Below the pieces are notes generated by a model. That model had not been told where the DNA came from and searched no databases. It saw only the letters and a list, made by a program, of their open reading frames with translations. A stretch of 64,000 nt of DNA, from positions 39,151-103,150 of the forward strand of contig NMRB01000138.1 in NCBI GenBank assembly GCA_002633025.1, given 5' to 3'. Positions 1 through 12,700 of this stretch are shown in pieces. This DNA comes from Notospermus geniculatus (Eukaryota > Nemertea > Pilidiophora > Heteronemertea > Lineidae). The number at the start of each line of letters is the position of its first letter. Position 1 is the first letter of the stretch. The position numbers and the translations under genes are program-made.

Positions 1-619
1 CTATTCTGTTGTAATGCATATATAACAAGGTATATAAAACAGCACATTGATATATATTATGACACTTCGCCCTGGGTCATCTTTTAGGTATTTGGATCAT
101 TCTTTCGGCCTCACGTATAGGCCAAAAAATACAATCTAGATATTCCTGCAAGGCTGGTTGGTGACAATTGAAATACAAAATCTTTTCAAAAATGCTTCTT
201 TCACATTCAAAACCAATGGTGGTGCATATTGGTTGTTGGACTTTCTAGGTAATAGTCAGGTATAACGTTATGCCATAGATTTGGCAGATTATTCTGTCCC
301 TCAAAAACATGGCTTCTTTATTCGTTTTTCATCGATGCGACGAAATATGGCCAAAGAACCGATTCGGTCGGCGAAACCAGGTGTGAAAGGAATCCAAGTC
401 CCCCTGGAATCAAAGTCCGGTCTTATTTTTCAGCGAGGGATTAGAATATATGGCTGGAGAGACCATGACCATTCGAATATAACCTTACAATAGCGGGCTA
501 TTGTTTGGCGGGTCTGCATTCCTATAGGACGCTGATTCCTGTCACACCTGCCAGGGTCGGGGATTACCTTCTGACAAGGCGGCGCTGACTAGTATGCACT
601 TGTCTTTTTTTCTTTCCAG
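1..619. other. Non-coding sequence upstream of the receptor phosphatase
   Basis: I see no exon here that connects to a gene. The reading frames are short and show no protein family features. The stretch should hold the promoter and perhaps a first untranslated exon of the phosphatase gene, because a good splice acceptor sits at 618-619. It also carries one copy of a short dispersed repeat at 379-440. Confidence 0.5.
379..440 (+). repeat. Short dispersed repeat, copy 1
   Basis: This stretch of about 60 bases recurs nearly unchanged at 2217-2283. Both copies share a core that begins GTGTGAAAGGAATC and runs through CCCCCTGGAATCAAAGTCCG. One copy lies upstream of the phosphatase gene and the other in its second intron. 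I cannot assign the element to a family. Confidence 0.75.
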
Positions 620-762
620 AATGCGCTGTTGAACCCGATTACGTAATCTCGTGATGTCTCGAATCATGGTGCTGACGTCATCCACGATGGTGACGTCATC
701 CATGATGGTGCTAATTCTCGGTGTATTATTGTTTTGTCTTCCACAAGCAAGTCGTGCTCAAC
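620..762 (+). CDS. Exon 1 of the receptor phosphatase: signal peptide
   Basis: An ATG at 654 is the first in frame after a TGA at 630-632. It opens 36 codons that end in a hydrophobic run (MMVLILGVLLFCLPQASRAQ), a typical secretory signal with likely cleavage after SRA. The donor GTAAGT follows at 763 and leaves phase 1, which matches the phase-1 FN3 exon at 1884. A pyrimidine-rich acceptor ends at 619, so the 5' UTR is probably spliced. A short three-codon upstream ORF starts at 621. In-frame ATGs also occur at 666, 687, 702 and 705. The segment contains a near-duplicated GATGGTGACGTCATCCA block. Confidence 0.8.
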
Positions 763-3700
763 GTAAGTAGAAAGAAGCTGGTGAATGGCACTGCGATGCC
801 AAACAAGACATCAGTTAGGCTACATACTGTCAAGTTACACTGGAACGAAATCCAATATGGCTGCCATGGCGGCCATCTTGGTTGAGTTGTGCCCGTCCTC
901 GCAATCAAAAAAGTGATATCTTCCAATCCGCCTGGAGATCAGACCTCCTGCACGAGAGTCAACATTCAATTCGCCTAATATTGTCATTGACAGAATGTTG
1001 ACGTTCATTCTGAAGCCACAAAAATCCTATCAAAATGAAAGTAGGCCTAAAATGCTATTTCTGAGTGAGCATTTATTCCGTTATTCCTTTAAACCGGGAT
1101 ATATAAGCCATAGGTTCTAGTATTGTCTGATATCAAAGATCCAAACTTTAGAGAAAGCTTGGAAAGGCATGGAGAGTTGTCAGGTTATAACAAAGATGCT
1201 ATGGATTTAGCTCAGCAGAATTAGGTCATATTTGGTGTGCGTGATATGAGCAATAAGTTGAATACTCCTGTGGGTCGGAGGTCAAGACAATTTGATCAGA
1301 CAGACCGAGAGTTGGCCCTCTATGGGCAACTCAGCCATAGAAAACCATTGGCAGTCGTCTGTTATTGGTCTCAGCCAGGCGCGGATCCAAGGGGGGGGGG
1401 GGCACACCCGGTTGTGCCCCCTCTATTTTGTGGAAAACCTTTAAAATTGACCTTGAAATTTCGAAATTTTGAAATGGTGTTAAAATTTGACCGAGGTTTT
1501 CCACGGTGTGCGCTGCCTGTCAGTGTGCCCCCTCTAGTCTTTCCCATGATTCTGGATATCCGCCCCTGTCAGCTAAGGAAGACCAACGATGGTGGATTTC
1601 CCGCCATTGAGAGGCAATTGACTGGTCCCCTGTCCTGGAAACGCTCCGCAAGTACAGAACACTCGTATGGTGAAGCGTTTCGAGGACAGAGGAACAGTCT
1701 TTGAGCGCCAACTCTAAGCCAACTCGTCCGAGAAAAAGCTCACGTCGCTCCCGATCCCTTCATAAGAGGTAAATGAGGTAAGCGTATCTCGGCTCCGTCC
1801 TTCGAGAGAAGGGAGGGAGGGACTCAATACCGTTTTTCCAGGAAGGATATCAGTCCGACATCTCGTTTTTCTGTACATTCTAGCTCCACCTAACTTGGCG
1901 TCAGACGTCAGCATTGCGTCCATCACAACGACATCAGCTGTGGCTTCCTGGTCACAGACCTTTGGTAACTTCGACAGCTACAAGTTCACCATCAACCCCT
2001 CTGCTGGGGTTGTGTTCAATCCGGCCACCATAGCAAAAGCCAGCTCCTCGCCACAGACAGCTATAACGGGACTTAAAGTTGGAACCCAATACACTCTGAC
2101 CGTCCGGACTCTGAGCGGAGCGACAGAGGGGACTGCTAAGACTCGGGATTTCAATACGAGTAAGTGGCTAAACGTCATCATTCAAAAGAGACTTTCTTCA
2201 GGCATGGCCATGACCCAGGTGTGAAAGGAATCTAAGTCCCCCTGGAATCAAAGTCCGGTCTTTTTCAACTTTTTTGTGAGGGACAAAATATTAGGCCTTT
2301 CAGAAATGACACTGCATGTCAAAGAATTGGATGGGAGGCCTACGGTATCATGTCTCTTTATCTAACCATATTGCAACTGAGACACAACCCCTACACTTTG
2401 ACAAACGGAATTTGCTTTCAGAGCCCGATGCTGTCTTGCAGTCATCGATAAACGTGCAAGGCGTTACTTCGAAGACCGCGGAACTCAACTGGGGTGCTGT
2501 TACAACAGGTCTCTTTGACAACTATCTGCTCAGTCTTACCCCATCGAAGCTCGGCGGTGCCACATTAGTTCCCACTAAGGTCACCAGGGGTTCACCTGCC
2601 TCAGCAGCCCTGCAGAATCTGACGCCTGGTACAGAGTACACCATCACTATCAAGACAAAATATGGTACGGAGGAGAGTGACGTCAGATCATTTAAATTCA
2701 AAACGGGTAAGTTTTCTCCTGGGTTCGTTTCGATGTCAATATTGTCGTTGCTATAACCAACTCTCTTTGACAGCACGTGTTTTCTCCAGCCACTCCGGTT
2801 TCCTTCTACTGTTAGATAGAGTCAATGATGTTGCATTTGGTGGTTGGCTCTCGATTCAACATCTCAGTTGGTGTTTCCGCCTGTTTTCAGTTCCGTCTGA
2901 TGTCACGCAGTCTTCCATCCGAGTCACAAATCTGACACCAAATTCGGCCACCCTGAACTGGGATGCGGTTACTGTGGGGACTCTGGACAATTACGAGCTC
3001 AGTATTAACCCGACCACAGGTGGCGCAAGGGTCGCACCAAGTAGTGTTGCACGAGGGACGCAAACTGCAAGCTTGCAGAATCTGACGCCGAACACAGAGT
3101 ATACAATCACAGTCAAAACCGTCTACGGGGGTCGGCGGAGCGCTGGAGTGACATTCAAATTCAACACAGGTAACTTACCTCTCAATGTTCATAACCTCGC
3201 TATTAAGGACAGCTAGCAATTAAGGACACATGGACCCAGTCCCACGCGCCGTTAATTTAGCTGTATCTCGTACAAGATGGAGAAAGTTGCAAGCTTCGTT
3301 GTTCCATCAATCTCTAGTCTATTTGTGTGTTCGCCAATCCACCAAAATGAAAATAAAACTGAATCTCGTTCTCAAATTCCAGGACTCCCTAACATCGCTT
3401 CCGCAATCAGTATATCATCCGTCACCACGACAAGCGTTGTAGCCTCCTGGTCACAGACCTCGGGAAACTTTGACAGCTACAAGTTCACCATCAACCCCTC
3501 TGCTGGAGTAGTGTTCAATCCAACCACCATTCCTAAAGCCAGCTCCTCGCCACAGACAGCTATATCGGGACTAAAAGTTGGAACTCGATACACTCTGAGC
3601 GTCCGGACTCTGAGTGGAGTAACAGAAGGGAATGCCAAGACTGTAACTTTCAATACAGGTTGGTTTTAATCAGCCTCAGTTTCAATGCAGGTCATCAAAT

Positions 3701-6700
3701 TGTCCCATTTTCCCCGTTCGGGTACACCATCTAGGTTGAGGTTGACAAACTCGATCGTTTAAAGGACGAAAAGTAGGGGGCGCTTCAATTTTGACTGTGT
3801 TTGGAATGCAGATTCAAGATGGTTGTCAGGGCAGCCATATTGGATATCGTAATAGAGCCTATATGAGGGTCGTTTGCATGAACGGGACAATTTTCACTGG
3901 GTTGGCGAGTCCCTAGATGGTTCAGCTGTTTATAATAATCCCAATTCCCATGAAATCCACACAACTTGTGCACAAACTGCAGCGGGAAATCGCTCGGTGG
4001 AAATGGGGCTTCACTCCATCAATTTTGAATTTCAGCTCCTGCACCTGTCGCGTTGTCATCGGTACAAGTAAAAGATGTCACGACCAACTCTGGCACTCTG
4101 ACGTGGGGTGCAGTCACCACGGGCCTGTTCGATAACTATTTGCTCAGTATTAGCCCGACGAAACAGGGTGGTGCAACTGTTACACCTAGTACAGTCCGCA
4201 GGGGGGCAGTTCTCTCAGTAGCCCTTCAAAATCTCACCCCAGGGACTGAATACTCCGTGAACATCAAGACTAAATATGGAGACCAGGAAAGCACACTGAC
4301 AGTATTTAAGTTTAAGACTGGTGAGTTTTTGAGAAGGAAGGGTTGGTACATCAAATGATCTCTGAGCCCAATCATTGAATATCCTTCCTGCTTGCTTTCA
4401 ATGAAGCCCAGCACTCTTGAATTGCATTAGCCTAAATTTTGCCCTGTATGAGAGAGAAGTTTGATTGGTTGAATGATCGATGGTTCAGTCGATCGATCGA
4501 TCGATTGACTGATTGGTCGATTGATCCCTTCTGCTATCATATTTCCTCAAACTGTGTTCATTTTTTCCAGTTCCGTCTCCAGTCAAAACATCCTCCCTCA
4601 GAATCACAAACTTAACCCCGACATCTGCGACCCTTTCCTGGGATGCCTTGACCGTGGGAACCCTTGACAACTATCTGATCAGTATTACCCCGAGAGATGG
4701 CGGTGTCGCTGTCTCTCCAAGCACTGTCCCAAAGAATACACTAAGTACGAAGCTGCAGAGCCTGACCCCTGGGACAGAGTACACTGTCACCGTGACGACA
4801 AAATATGGGAGCCGTGAAAGTGGCGGTGCTGTGCATAAATTTACAACCAGTAATTATTCACCTTTTAAAGGGCCTCTAGAGGCAGCTTTTTAGTGCATAT
4901 AGCCTATATATGATTACTATCACAGAATTGGTAGCAGGAGGATCCAACTTGGGCATCATTTTTAAAGTAAAATTTCTTCAATGTCAACATTTGATCCACA
5001 ATTCATGAGTTCATGGTTACTAGCACCACCTGTTGAGTACTGTTAGAAGCCCAATAGCAAGCTGCCTATAGGGTCCCGTTAATAGCTTCTGTAGATAAGA
5101 GTGTACATAGTTTTACCCGATTGGACTGTTAATAGATCACCATCCCACTGATCGCAAGTGGTCATACTAACTCTTGACACCAGGGGGCAGATATTTCAAT
5201 TTGAATATTATTTCCTTTATTAGATCCGAATGACGTGGAGAAAACATCGATCAAAGTAAGCCAAGTCACATCAACTTCCGCGACTCTAACCTGGGCTCCA
5301 GTGAAACTTGGCCAGTTTGACAACTACAAACTCACACTCCAACCCCCTGACGGTGGCGCCAATATCGACCCTAGTACCGTTGCAAAGGGAATAGTGACAA
5401 CCAAGTTAAAGAGTCTAACGGCTGGGATACGGTACACGGTGGTCATCAAAACGACTCTTGGAGCGTTGCAGAGTCCACGGACCACTTTCACTTTCACGAC
5501 AGGTAGGTTAGTGCACAGGAGTTGGTAATTACCAAAGGAATTGCCATGTTAATGGAGTTTACACTTCAATCAAGTGGTGCAGCTTCCCCTAGGCGATGTT
5601 CCGAACGACGTCGTACGACCAAAGAATAAACTCGCCAATAGGAACTTGTACCTTCATAGATGGCAGATTAGGGTTAGAAAGTCCAATAGGCCGAGCAGCA
5701 ACCCTAATTAGGAGTAGGGGGTTCCCCTGCCTCTCTATGTAGTATAGGGGTAGGGGAGCCCCCTACCCTAACCGAAACCCCAATTAGGTGGCTTCTAGGC
5801 TTATTGGACATACTAACCCTAATCTGCCATCTATGAAGGTACAAATTCCTGTGACTCGCCTTTAAACTGTGCTTTTATTGCATTTTCATCGGCGAGGGCT
5901 CGGGATACGCTGTTGTCGGCTGCTTGCACATCTTTCAATTAAACTGGCGCCACCAAACAGCCAATCACAAACACTCATCGTTCCCTAAAAATCTTCCAGT
6001 TCCAAACGCAGTCGATGACAAATCCATCGCATTCAGCAACGTGGAGGCGAGTTCAGCAACCGTGACGTGGACAGCAGCTTCGGGTTCTTTTGATAACTAC
6101 GTCGTCAAAATTAGGCCAACGGCAGGAGGAGCGAAAGCTGATCCCCCATCTGTGGGAAAGGGCATCCATTTGACCTCATTAAAATCCCTGACTGCCGGAA
6201 CCCAGTACACTGTAACCATAGTAACATCTGCTGGCGGAAGGGAAAGCAGTCCCGCAGAGAAGGCGTTCTGGACAAGTAAGGGATGACTTCATGTTGTTAT
6301 TAGCTTGTTGCGAAGGGAAATCTTCAAAAGGACTTGAACCAAATCAGTCTTGTCAGGAGTGGTACACCTGAATGTTTTGACATTCCCTCGAAAGACCCCT
6401 GCTGCCATTTTCACTGGTTTAACTTCAGCCACCTTGGCGCCGCTCCATGTGAGAGCTTTCTCGTCCAAGTTGGCTCTTTGGCCAACTAAACCGCACAAAC
6501 TATGGGCAGTTGTTGTGCTAGAAAACTTATGTGGACCATAGAGCCTTCAGTTCCAGATTTTTTACATATCGATATCTTTTTCGCCAGAGCCAGCATTCGT
6601 TACCTCAGGATCCATTGGAATCAAAAACCTCACATCAACCTCTGCCACGCTAACCTGGCCCCCAGTGACCGTCGGAACTTTCGAAAACTATGTTGTTACC

Positions 6701-9700
6701 ATAACGTCAACTGCACCACCAGGGGCAACTGCAGACCCGAATCCGATCCCGAAAGGGGTTGAGCAGACAGCCCTGAAGAACCTGGTGGCTGGAATAGAGT
6801 ACACCATCACCATTAAGACCAGGAATAAGGGGGCGGAGAGTACTAGTGCCACCTTCAAGTTCATAACCTGTAAGTTTTCCATGCATTTTCACACTGAATT
6901 TGAAGTTCAAACTGCAGTTTGCTCATCTTGACTACCAAGGTTGTTACATCGGTACATCCTCCGACTACGCTCTTAGAGGTGGAGTCTTATGACGTAGCCA
7001 AAACACGTGGGGTTCCATGCAGTTTGGGGTAAAACTGGTACCGGTATCTTATACAGTGCACTTTCGCTCTTACGAACCTCAATTTTATGAACTCCCGGAT
7101 ATTACGGATCCAACGTCTGGCTCCCAAAATGTCATGACATGTATGTAAATCCTCGCTATTACGAACTCCGCGTTAGTACAAATTTAACCTTTGGATCCCG
7201 AAGGATTCGTAATAGCGAGGGGAGCCTGTACTTTTCTGAATGGTAACAATCTTAAGTACTTTTTTCTCCTTTTCAGTACCGAACCCTCCAAGTGGTGTAA
7301 CATTCTCCAACATTCAGACGAATTCTGCCACAGTCACGTGGTCCCCTGCATCAGGCACATTCACTGGTTACGAAATCAGGATATCTCCACAGGATGGCGC
7401 TAAGGCTGACCCTGATTACGTACTGAAGGGTACCCATACAACCTCTTTGAAGACACTAACCGGGGGCACGGCGTATACAGTTACTATCAGGGCAAAAGTA
7501 GCAACCACATATAGCAGTCCTGCCTCCAAGACGTTGAAGACAAGTGAGTCAGCCTATCGATATGTCAATCTAGATACATGTATCTGACTTTGGTATATGA
7601 CCTTGGGAAGACCTAATCTGACCTTGGTATTTGACCTTGGCAGGATCTTATCTGACCTTGGTATTTGACCTTGGGCGGATCTTATCTGACCTAGGTATAT
7701 GACCTTTAGCAGACCTAATCTGACCTTGGTATATTGATGACCCTGGGTCGACCTCATCTGACCTAGGTATATGACCTTGACCGATAGCATACTAAGGCAC
7801 AATTCAGCTTTTTTCCTGGGCACTGATTTCCAATGTCTAAAGATACCGGTAGTATCGCCACTCAAGATAACTTGGATTATGGGCATTTGCAGCCTTAGGA
7901 ACACAGAGTCAGAGTCGGAGTCCGAGCCGATCTAACATCTCTATTGGCTATACTTTTCAGAGCCAGTAGCCGTTGATCTCACCTCAGTTAGAGTGGAACA
8001 AGTCACGGCAACCTCTGCCATCCTACGGTGGAGTGCCGTTGCCAAGGGCACGGTAGACAAATACCATATCAGCATCAGTCCTACAGATGGTAATGCTGAG
8101 GCATTTCCCAATGCTGTCAATAAGGGCATCACCAGAACTAACCTCGTGAGCCTTACACCGGGGACACAGTATACTGTGAATCTGCAGACCGAGTTTGGCG
8201 GCCTGACCGGGGCAACGACAGTCTACAGATTCTTCACACGTAAGTTGTCAGCAGTTCCAAAACGCCAATACTTCTTCCGAAACTTGATTAAACTTCCTTC
8301 AGCGTGAACATCTATCCTTATTTTCGGTGCTGTCTTTGTGGCATTGAACAATGGGATTTGCGTTCACGTTGGCGTTTAGGGTTTTACGAAAACTCTCTCA
8401 ACGACGCCTACCGTACTTTTAAAATGACCCAACTTCGACCATCTTTCAGTGCCACCGAACCTTGCCTCTGCCCCGACAGTCACCGACATTACGACATCAA
8501 CAGCGACAGTCTCCTGGACCAAAACTGAAGGCATTTTCGACAGCTACCGGATCACAATTAGTCCAAATACTGATGGTGAAAAAGTTGACACACCAACCGT
8601 ATCGAAGACTGCAGGCAATCTTCGGACAACGCTCTCGGGTCTAAAGCCCATGCGGACATACACAGTCAGTGTGAGCACACTTCAGGGTTCGACACTAGGT
8701 GCAGTCAGAAGCACATCCTTCAGTACAAGTAAGTTTACCTCCTGTTTGAAAGCGCTGAACGTTGCTTGTTTCAGTCGCCCACCCATCTCATGAATGCACT
8801 GAATGTTGCTCGGCCCACCCACCGCCCCAACTCGTGTTGGTGTTTGATATGAGAGTCAAGCAACGTTCAGCACGTTCGGCGACCGAGTTGAGCAACGTTC
8901 AGCACGTTCGGTGACCGAGTTGAGCAACGTTCAGCACGTTCGGCGACCGAGTTGAGCAACGTTCAGCACGTTCGGCGACCGAGTTGAGCAACGTTCGGCA
9001 CGTTCGGCGACCGAGTTGAGCAACGTTCAGCACGTTCGGCGACCGAGTTGAGCGACGTTCAGCACGTTCGTCGACCGAGTTGAGCAACGTTCAGCACGTT
9101 TGGCGACCGCGTTGAGCAACGTTCAGCGTGTTCGGCGACCGAGTTGAGCAACTCGCCAACCTGTAAGCCATGTCACCCCTGCTTTTACTTTTCCAGAGGA
9201 CTGCGAACCTGGTTACTTCCGAGAAGCAGGGGCTGCCAAGTGTCTCGAGTGTCACTGTATTGGGACATGTTATGAGAAGATAGGGTGTAAGGATAGTGCC
9301 TGCAGCAAGGGGTATATGGTCACTCCTCTCTGTCAGCAACGTATGTACAGATTTGACATAAAGTATCTCAATTTCTCGGTGACTTTTTATCCATACGGGC
9401 TCGACTTTCAAATTTTCATTCGTACCTTAATTCTCGTCCTCCACGTGGGATGATAGAGATTTTTCTGTCGTTGACAGCTTGTCCAAACGACATGTTTGGC
9501 TTCGGATGCAAGACAAAGTGTCACTGTAAACCAGGCGACAAATGTTCCCACATCTCCGGCACCTGCCCGAAAGGATGTCACCCTGACTACTGGGGCGCCG
9601 ACTGTCAAAAAGGTACATGTAAGCCATCATTGTTGACATAGGGCCAGTAAAAAGACGCAGATGACCGCGAATTCCGCCATGTTTTATAGTTTCGCGATGC

Positions 9701-12700
9701 CAGCCGTTTTGTTCCGCAATGTTGCTCCGCTAACATCTGTTTTCTTTTTGCATAAAGTGTTGCCAGGCATCGGACAAGCTCCAAAACTGCTCAACCCAAC
9801 ATGTCAGAGTGTTACAATTGAATGGAAGGCCTTCGATTCTGATACTGATGACAGTGACTTCCCAATCAGCAGATATTTGTAAGTCTCCAAAGTTCCCTGA
9901 CTGAAGACCTTCATCCACATGAGTGGTCCACCCCAGCCCACCAATGTTGAGGCAGTGGGGCAGAAAATGACAAAGAGTTTAACCGTGGTTAAATCAAACG
10001 TAGTCAGAAATGCTTTAAGTTGAGGGAGACGTTTAATTATGTCATAACGTAAATGTACCCAAATAAACCAATGTTTTCCGTATTGAAGGTGACATACAAA
10101 CCTTCACTCATCAATTAAGTCTCGCACAGCAGCACTTAACCGACGTTACGCCAGAAAAATCGTTCCAACTTTGGCACATTTTGATGTTTCCTCAGGGTTC
10201 AAATGAACATCAACGGCGATGCCACCTGGACAGACGTACCACCATTCTACCCCCACGAACCAAACAAAACTTACACCCACACGGTGACTGGTCTGAAGGA
10301 CTCCATGACCTACAAGTTCCGAGTGAGGACGGATGCTAACCTCACGATTGAGTTCCCTGTTCTTTCTTACGTGCCGCTTCCTGGTAGGCCTAGCCCGGAG
10401 TCAACGAGCATGACACCCCCTTGCCCACGTGAGTATATCATATCGACTGTCAGAGTGAGGGGAGGTGGGCCTATCATCTGTTAAGTTGGTAGCATCTGTT
10501 AAGTTGGCGAGAACCTATCTCGTGCTACCTCATCTCTGCCAGTTTTTGTCTGTGACACGGCTCACACACACGATGGACTTTTCACAGTCCCTAAGTTTAC
10601 CACGAAGTTTTATCTTGTTTCTGGTTTCTTTCAGGTACAACTACAACAGTGCGTCCAAAAACCACGACAACCCCAACCCCGCCCACGACAACACCCACCA
10701 CAACTCCTGTTCCTGGAGGTAAGTGTGATGTCCGGGAAGGGGACATTCAGTTGACGACAACAGAGTAATGCACGATGTGCTAGCTGGTTACATATAAAAC
10801 ACGGCCTGCAGGGATGGGCCTAAACCGGAACAGGCTATTGCCCATTTTACGTGTAGCTGTTCGTGTTTGGATCATGATGGCGGAAATGTCATCTTGCGGT
10901 ACTGTATAACGTTAACTCTGCTCGTTTTCTTTCACAGCTCCCAGTGTCCCCATCAACGTGAGGGTCACATCGACCCAAACATCAGTAGAAGTCACGTGGG
11001 AGGCACCAGCATCCAAAGACCAAACAGGATATGACGTCGCCTATGGTAGAACTGGTAGGTCAAGGTCAAGGTCGTTTCTTCCCCAGACGTGTTTCGAAAT
11101 GAAAGCTAGGCCACTAGGGGCACCCCTTCTGAACTGACGATCTTTTTCATGGGAAGCCACAATGGGCGTGTTTTCGAGAGAAAGCTAGGCCAGTCAGGGG
11201 CGCTTTTTCTCTACAGGTCATCTTTAAATTGGAAGCTACAATGACCACATTTTCAATGTGTAAGATAGGCCGGGGACCCCCTTCTCACTGACTGACTGTT
11301 AAAGCACCGCTGTACCTTACTTGATGAAGGGATAATTACGCGTTGAACTTCTCGAGTGATGAAAATAATGGCGGCCGTTTTTGACACCTAAGCTTTTGAC
11401 ATAGTATCAGTCTAGCCTAGGTGTTACCACTGGCTACGTATGGGTTAGACAGGATGGCAGTCTTATGACGTTGGTTCCAGATTCCGCCACCAGGGGAGGG
11501 ATACTGAGGCATACCTCATGAATACAGTGGCACTTTAAATGTGAAAGCATTGATCGGTTGATGAGTGTTTTTGATCAGCACTTTACTGAGATATGAAATC
11601 TCTCTTCCAGCCATTGGTGATTGTCATACGGTGCCCTCTGGTGAGTACACTGAGAAGGCAGACACCTTCACTGCGGCTTCGACGAAAACGATCATAGGCA
11701 GTCTACGACCCTGGTCAAGCTACAAAATAACACTGCGAGCTACCAATCTCCACGGAAAAGGTGCCCCTGTCGTGAACACGATCGTGACGAAACAGGCCGG
11801 TGAGAATACTGTTTTGTTTTACCATTTCTGTTTTATTGATATGTCTAAAACTCTCCGAGATATAACAACATGTACAAGAATCCAAATCATTTTGTACGTT
11901 CTGCTCTGCTCTGGTGAGTGGGGAAAATCCCGCTTTTTTGTGCTATCTTATCAACAACACCCAGCAAATTGAGCAGATGTCATGTGACATGGCATAGCCA
12001 ATCAGCATCTCTACAAGCTTTGTGACCTGACAAACGACCATCTGCCTCTTGTCAAGCTCAGTTAATGTTGCCATTTCATCCTCAATAGAAATCAGCTCGC
12101 CATAGAATTTTGCGACCAAGAAAGCGGTGATGGCTAGGCTTACCTCATGTCCTCTTACATATACACTTTTCAGCTCCAACCGGCAGGTGCAGTAATGTCA
12201 TCACCAGTAACCCAACTGCATCGACGTTTGAGTTGAGTTTCACCCCACCACCATGCGACACCAGAAACGGTGCACTAAAGCGGTACAGGGTGAGAGTCAC
12301 AGACACGACGGCCAAAATTATTAGGCCTACGTTTTACGATTACACGAGCACCAAGGTTACGTATACGGTGCCTGGACTCAACCCTGATACAACCTACAAA
12401 GTGGCTGTAAGCTTCGTCAATACTCTTGAAAAGGAGACGGCCTTCTCGGATGAGAAGAGCATCACAACAAGTAAGTGATCAAACAAGGTCTGACGCGAAG
12501 GTTAATTTGCTCGCGCAAGTTGGCTATCAATGGACAATGAGGAACCCGCGTGCCGTTTATCCCGACAGGTCGGCGCAGCGATCGATGTGACCGAACGGAC
12601 GTCATTGATGTCGTTTTATGTGTTGACGTTGCGTCATGAAAAAATCTGCTGTACATTTTTCTACAGGAAAAAATGAGATAAAGACGTTGCCGTTATCACC

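Larger units (their letters stand above)
1884..4849 (+). repeat. Tandem duplication of a three-exon FN3 block
   Basis: Exons at 1884-2159, 2422-2706 and 2891-3169 encode FN3 subtypes A, B and C in that order. Exons at 3383-3658, 4036-4320 and 4571-4849 encode A, B and C again. The two A exons share the peptide stretch SYKFTINPSAGVVFNP and similar flanks, the two B exons share TTGLFDNYLLS, and both C exons open with TTCCGTCTG or TTCCGTCTC after the acceptor. The intron sequences between them have diverged or carry insertions. Confidence 0.85.

Noticed and set aside
1237-1704. Open frame of 155 codons in phosphatase intron 1
   Set aside because: It overlaps a foldback-family fragment and a poly-G run, has no domain, and lies between two exons that join in matching phase.
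8855-9165. CRISPR-like array
   Set aside because: Repeats are directly tandem without spacers and lie in an intron of an animal gene; this is a minisatellite.
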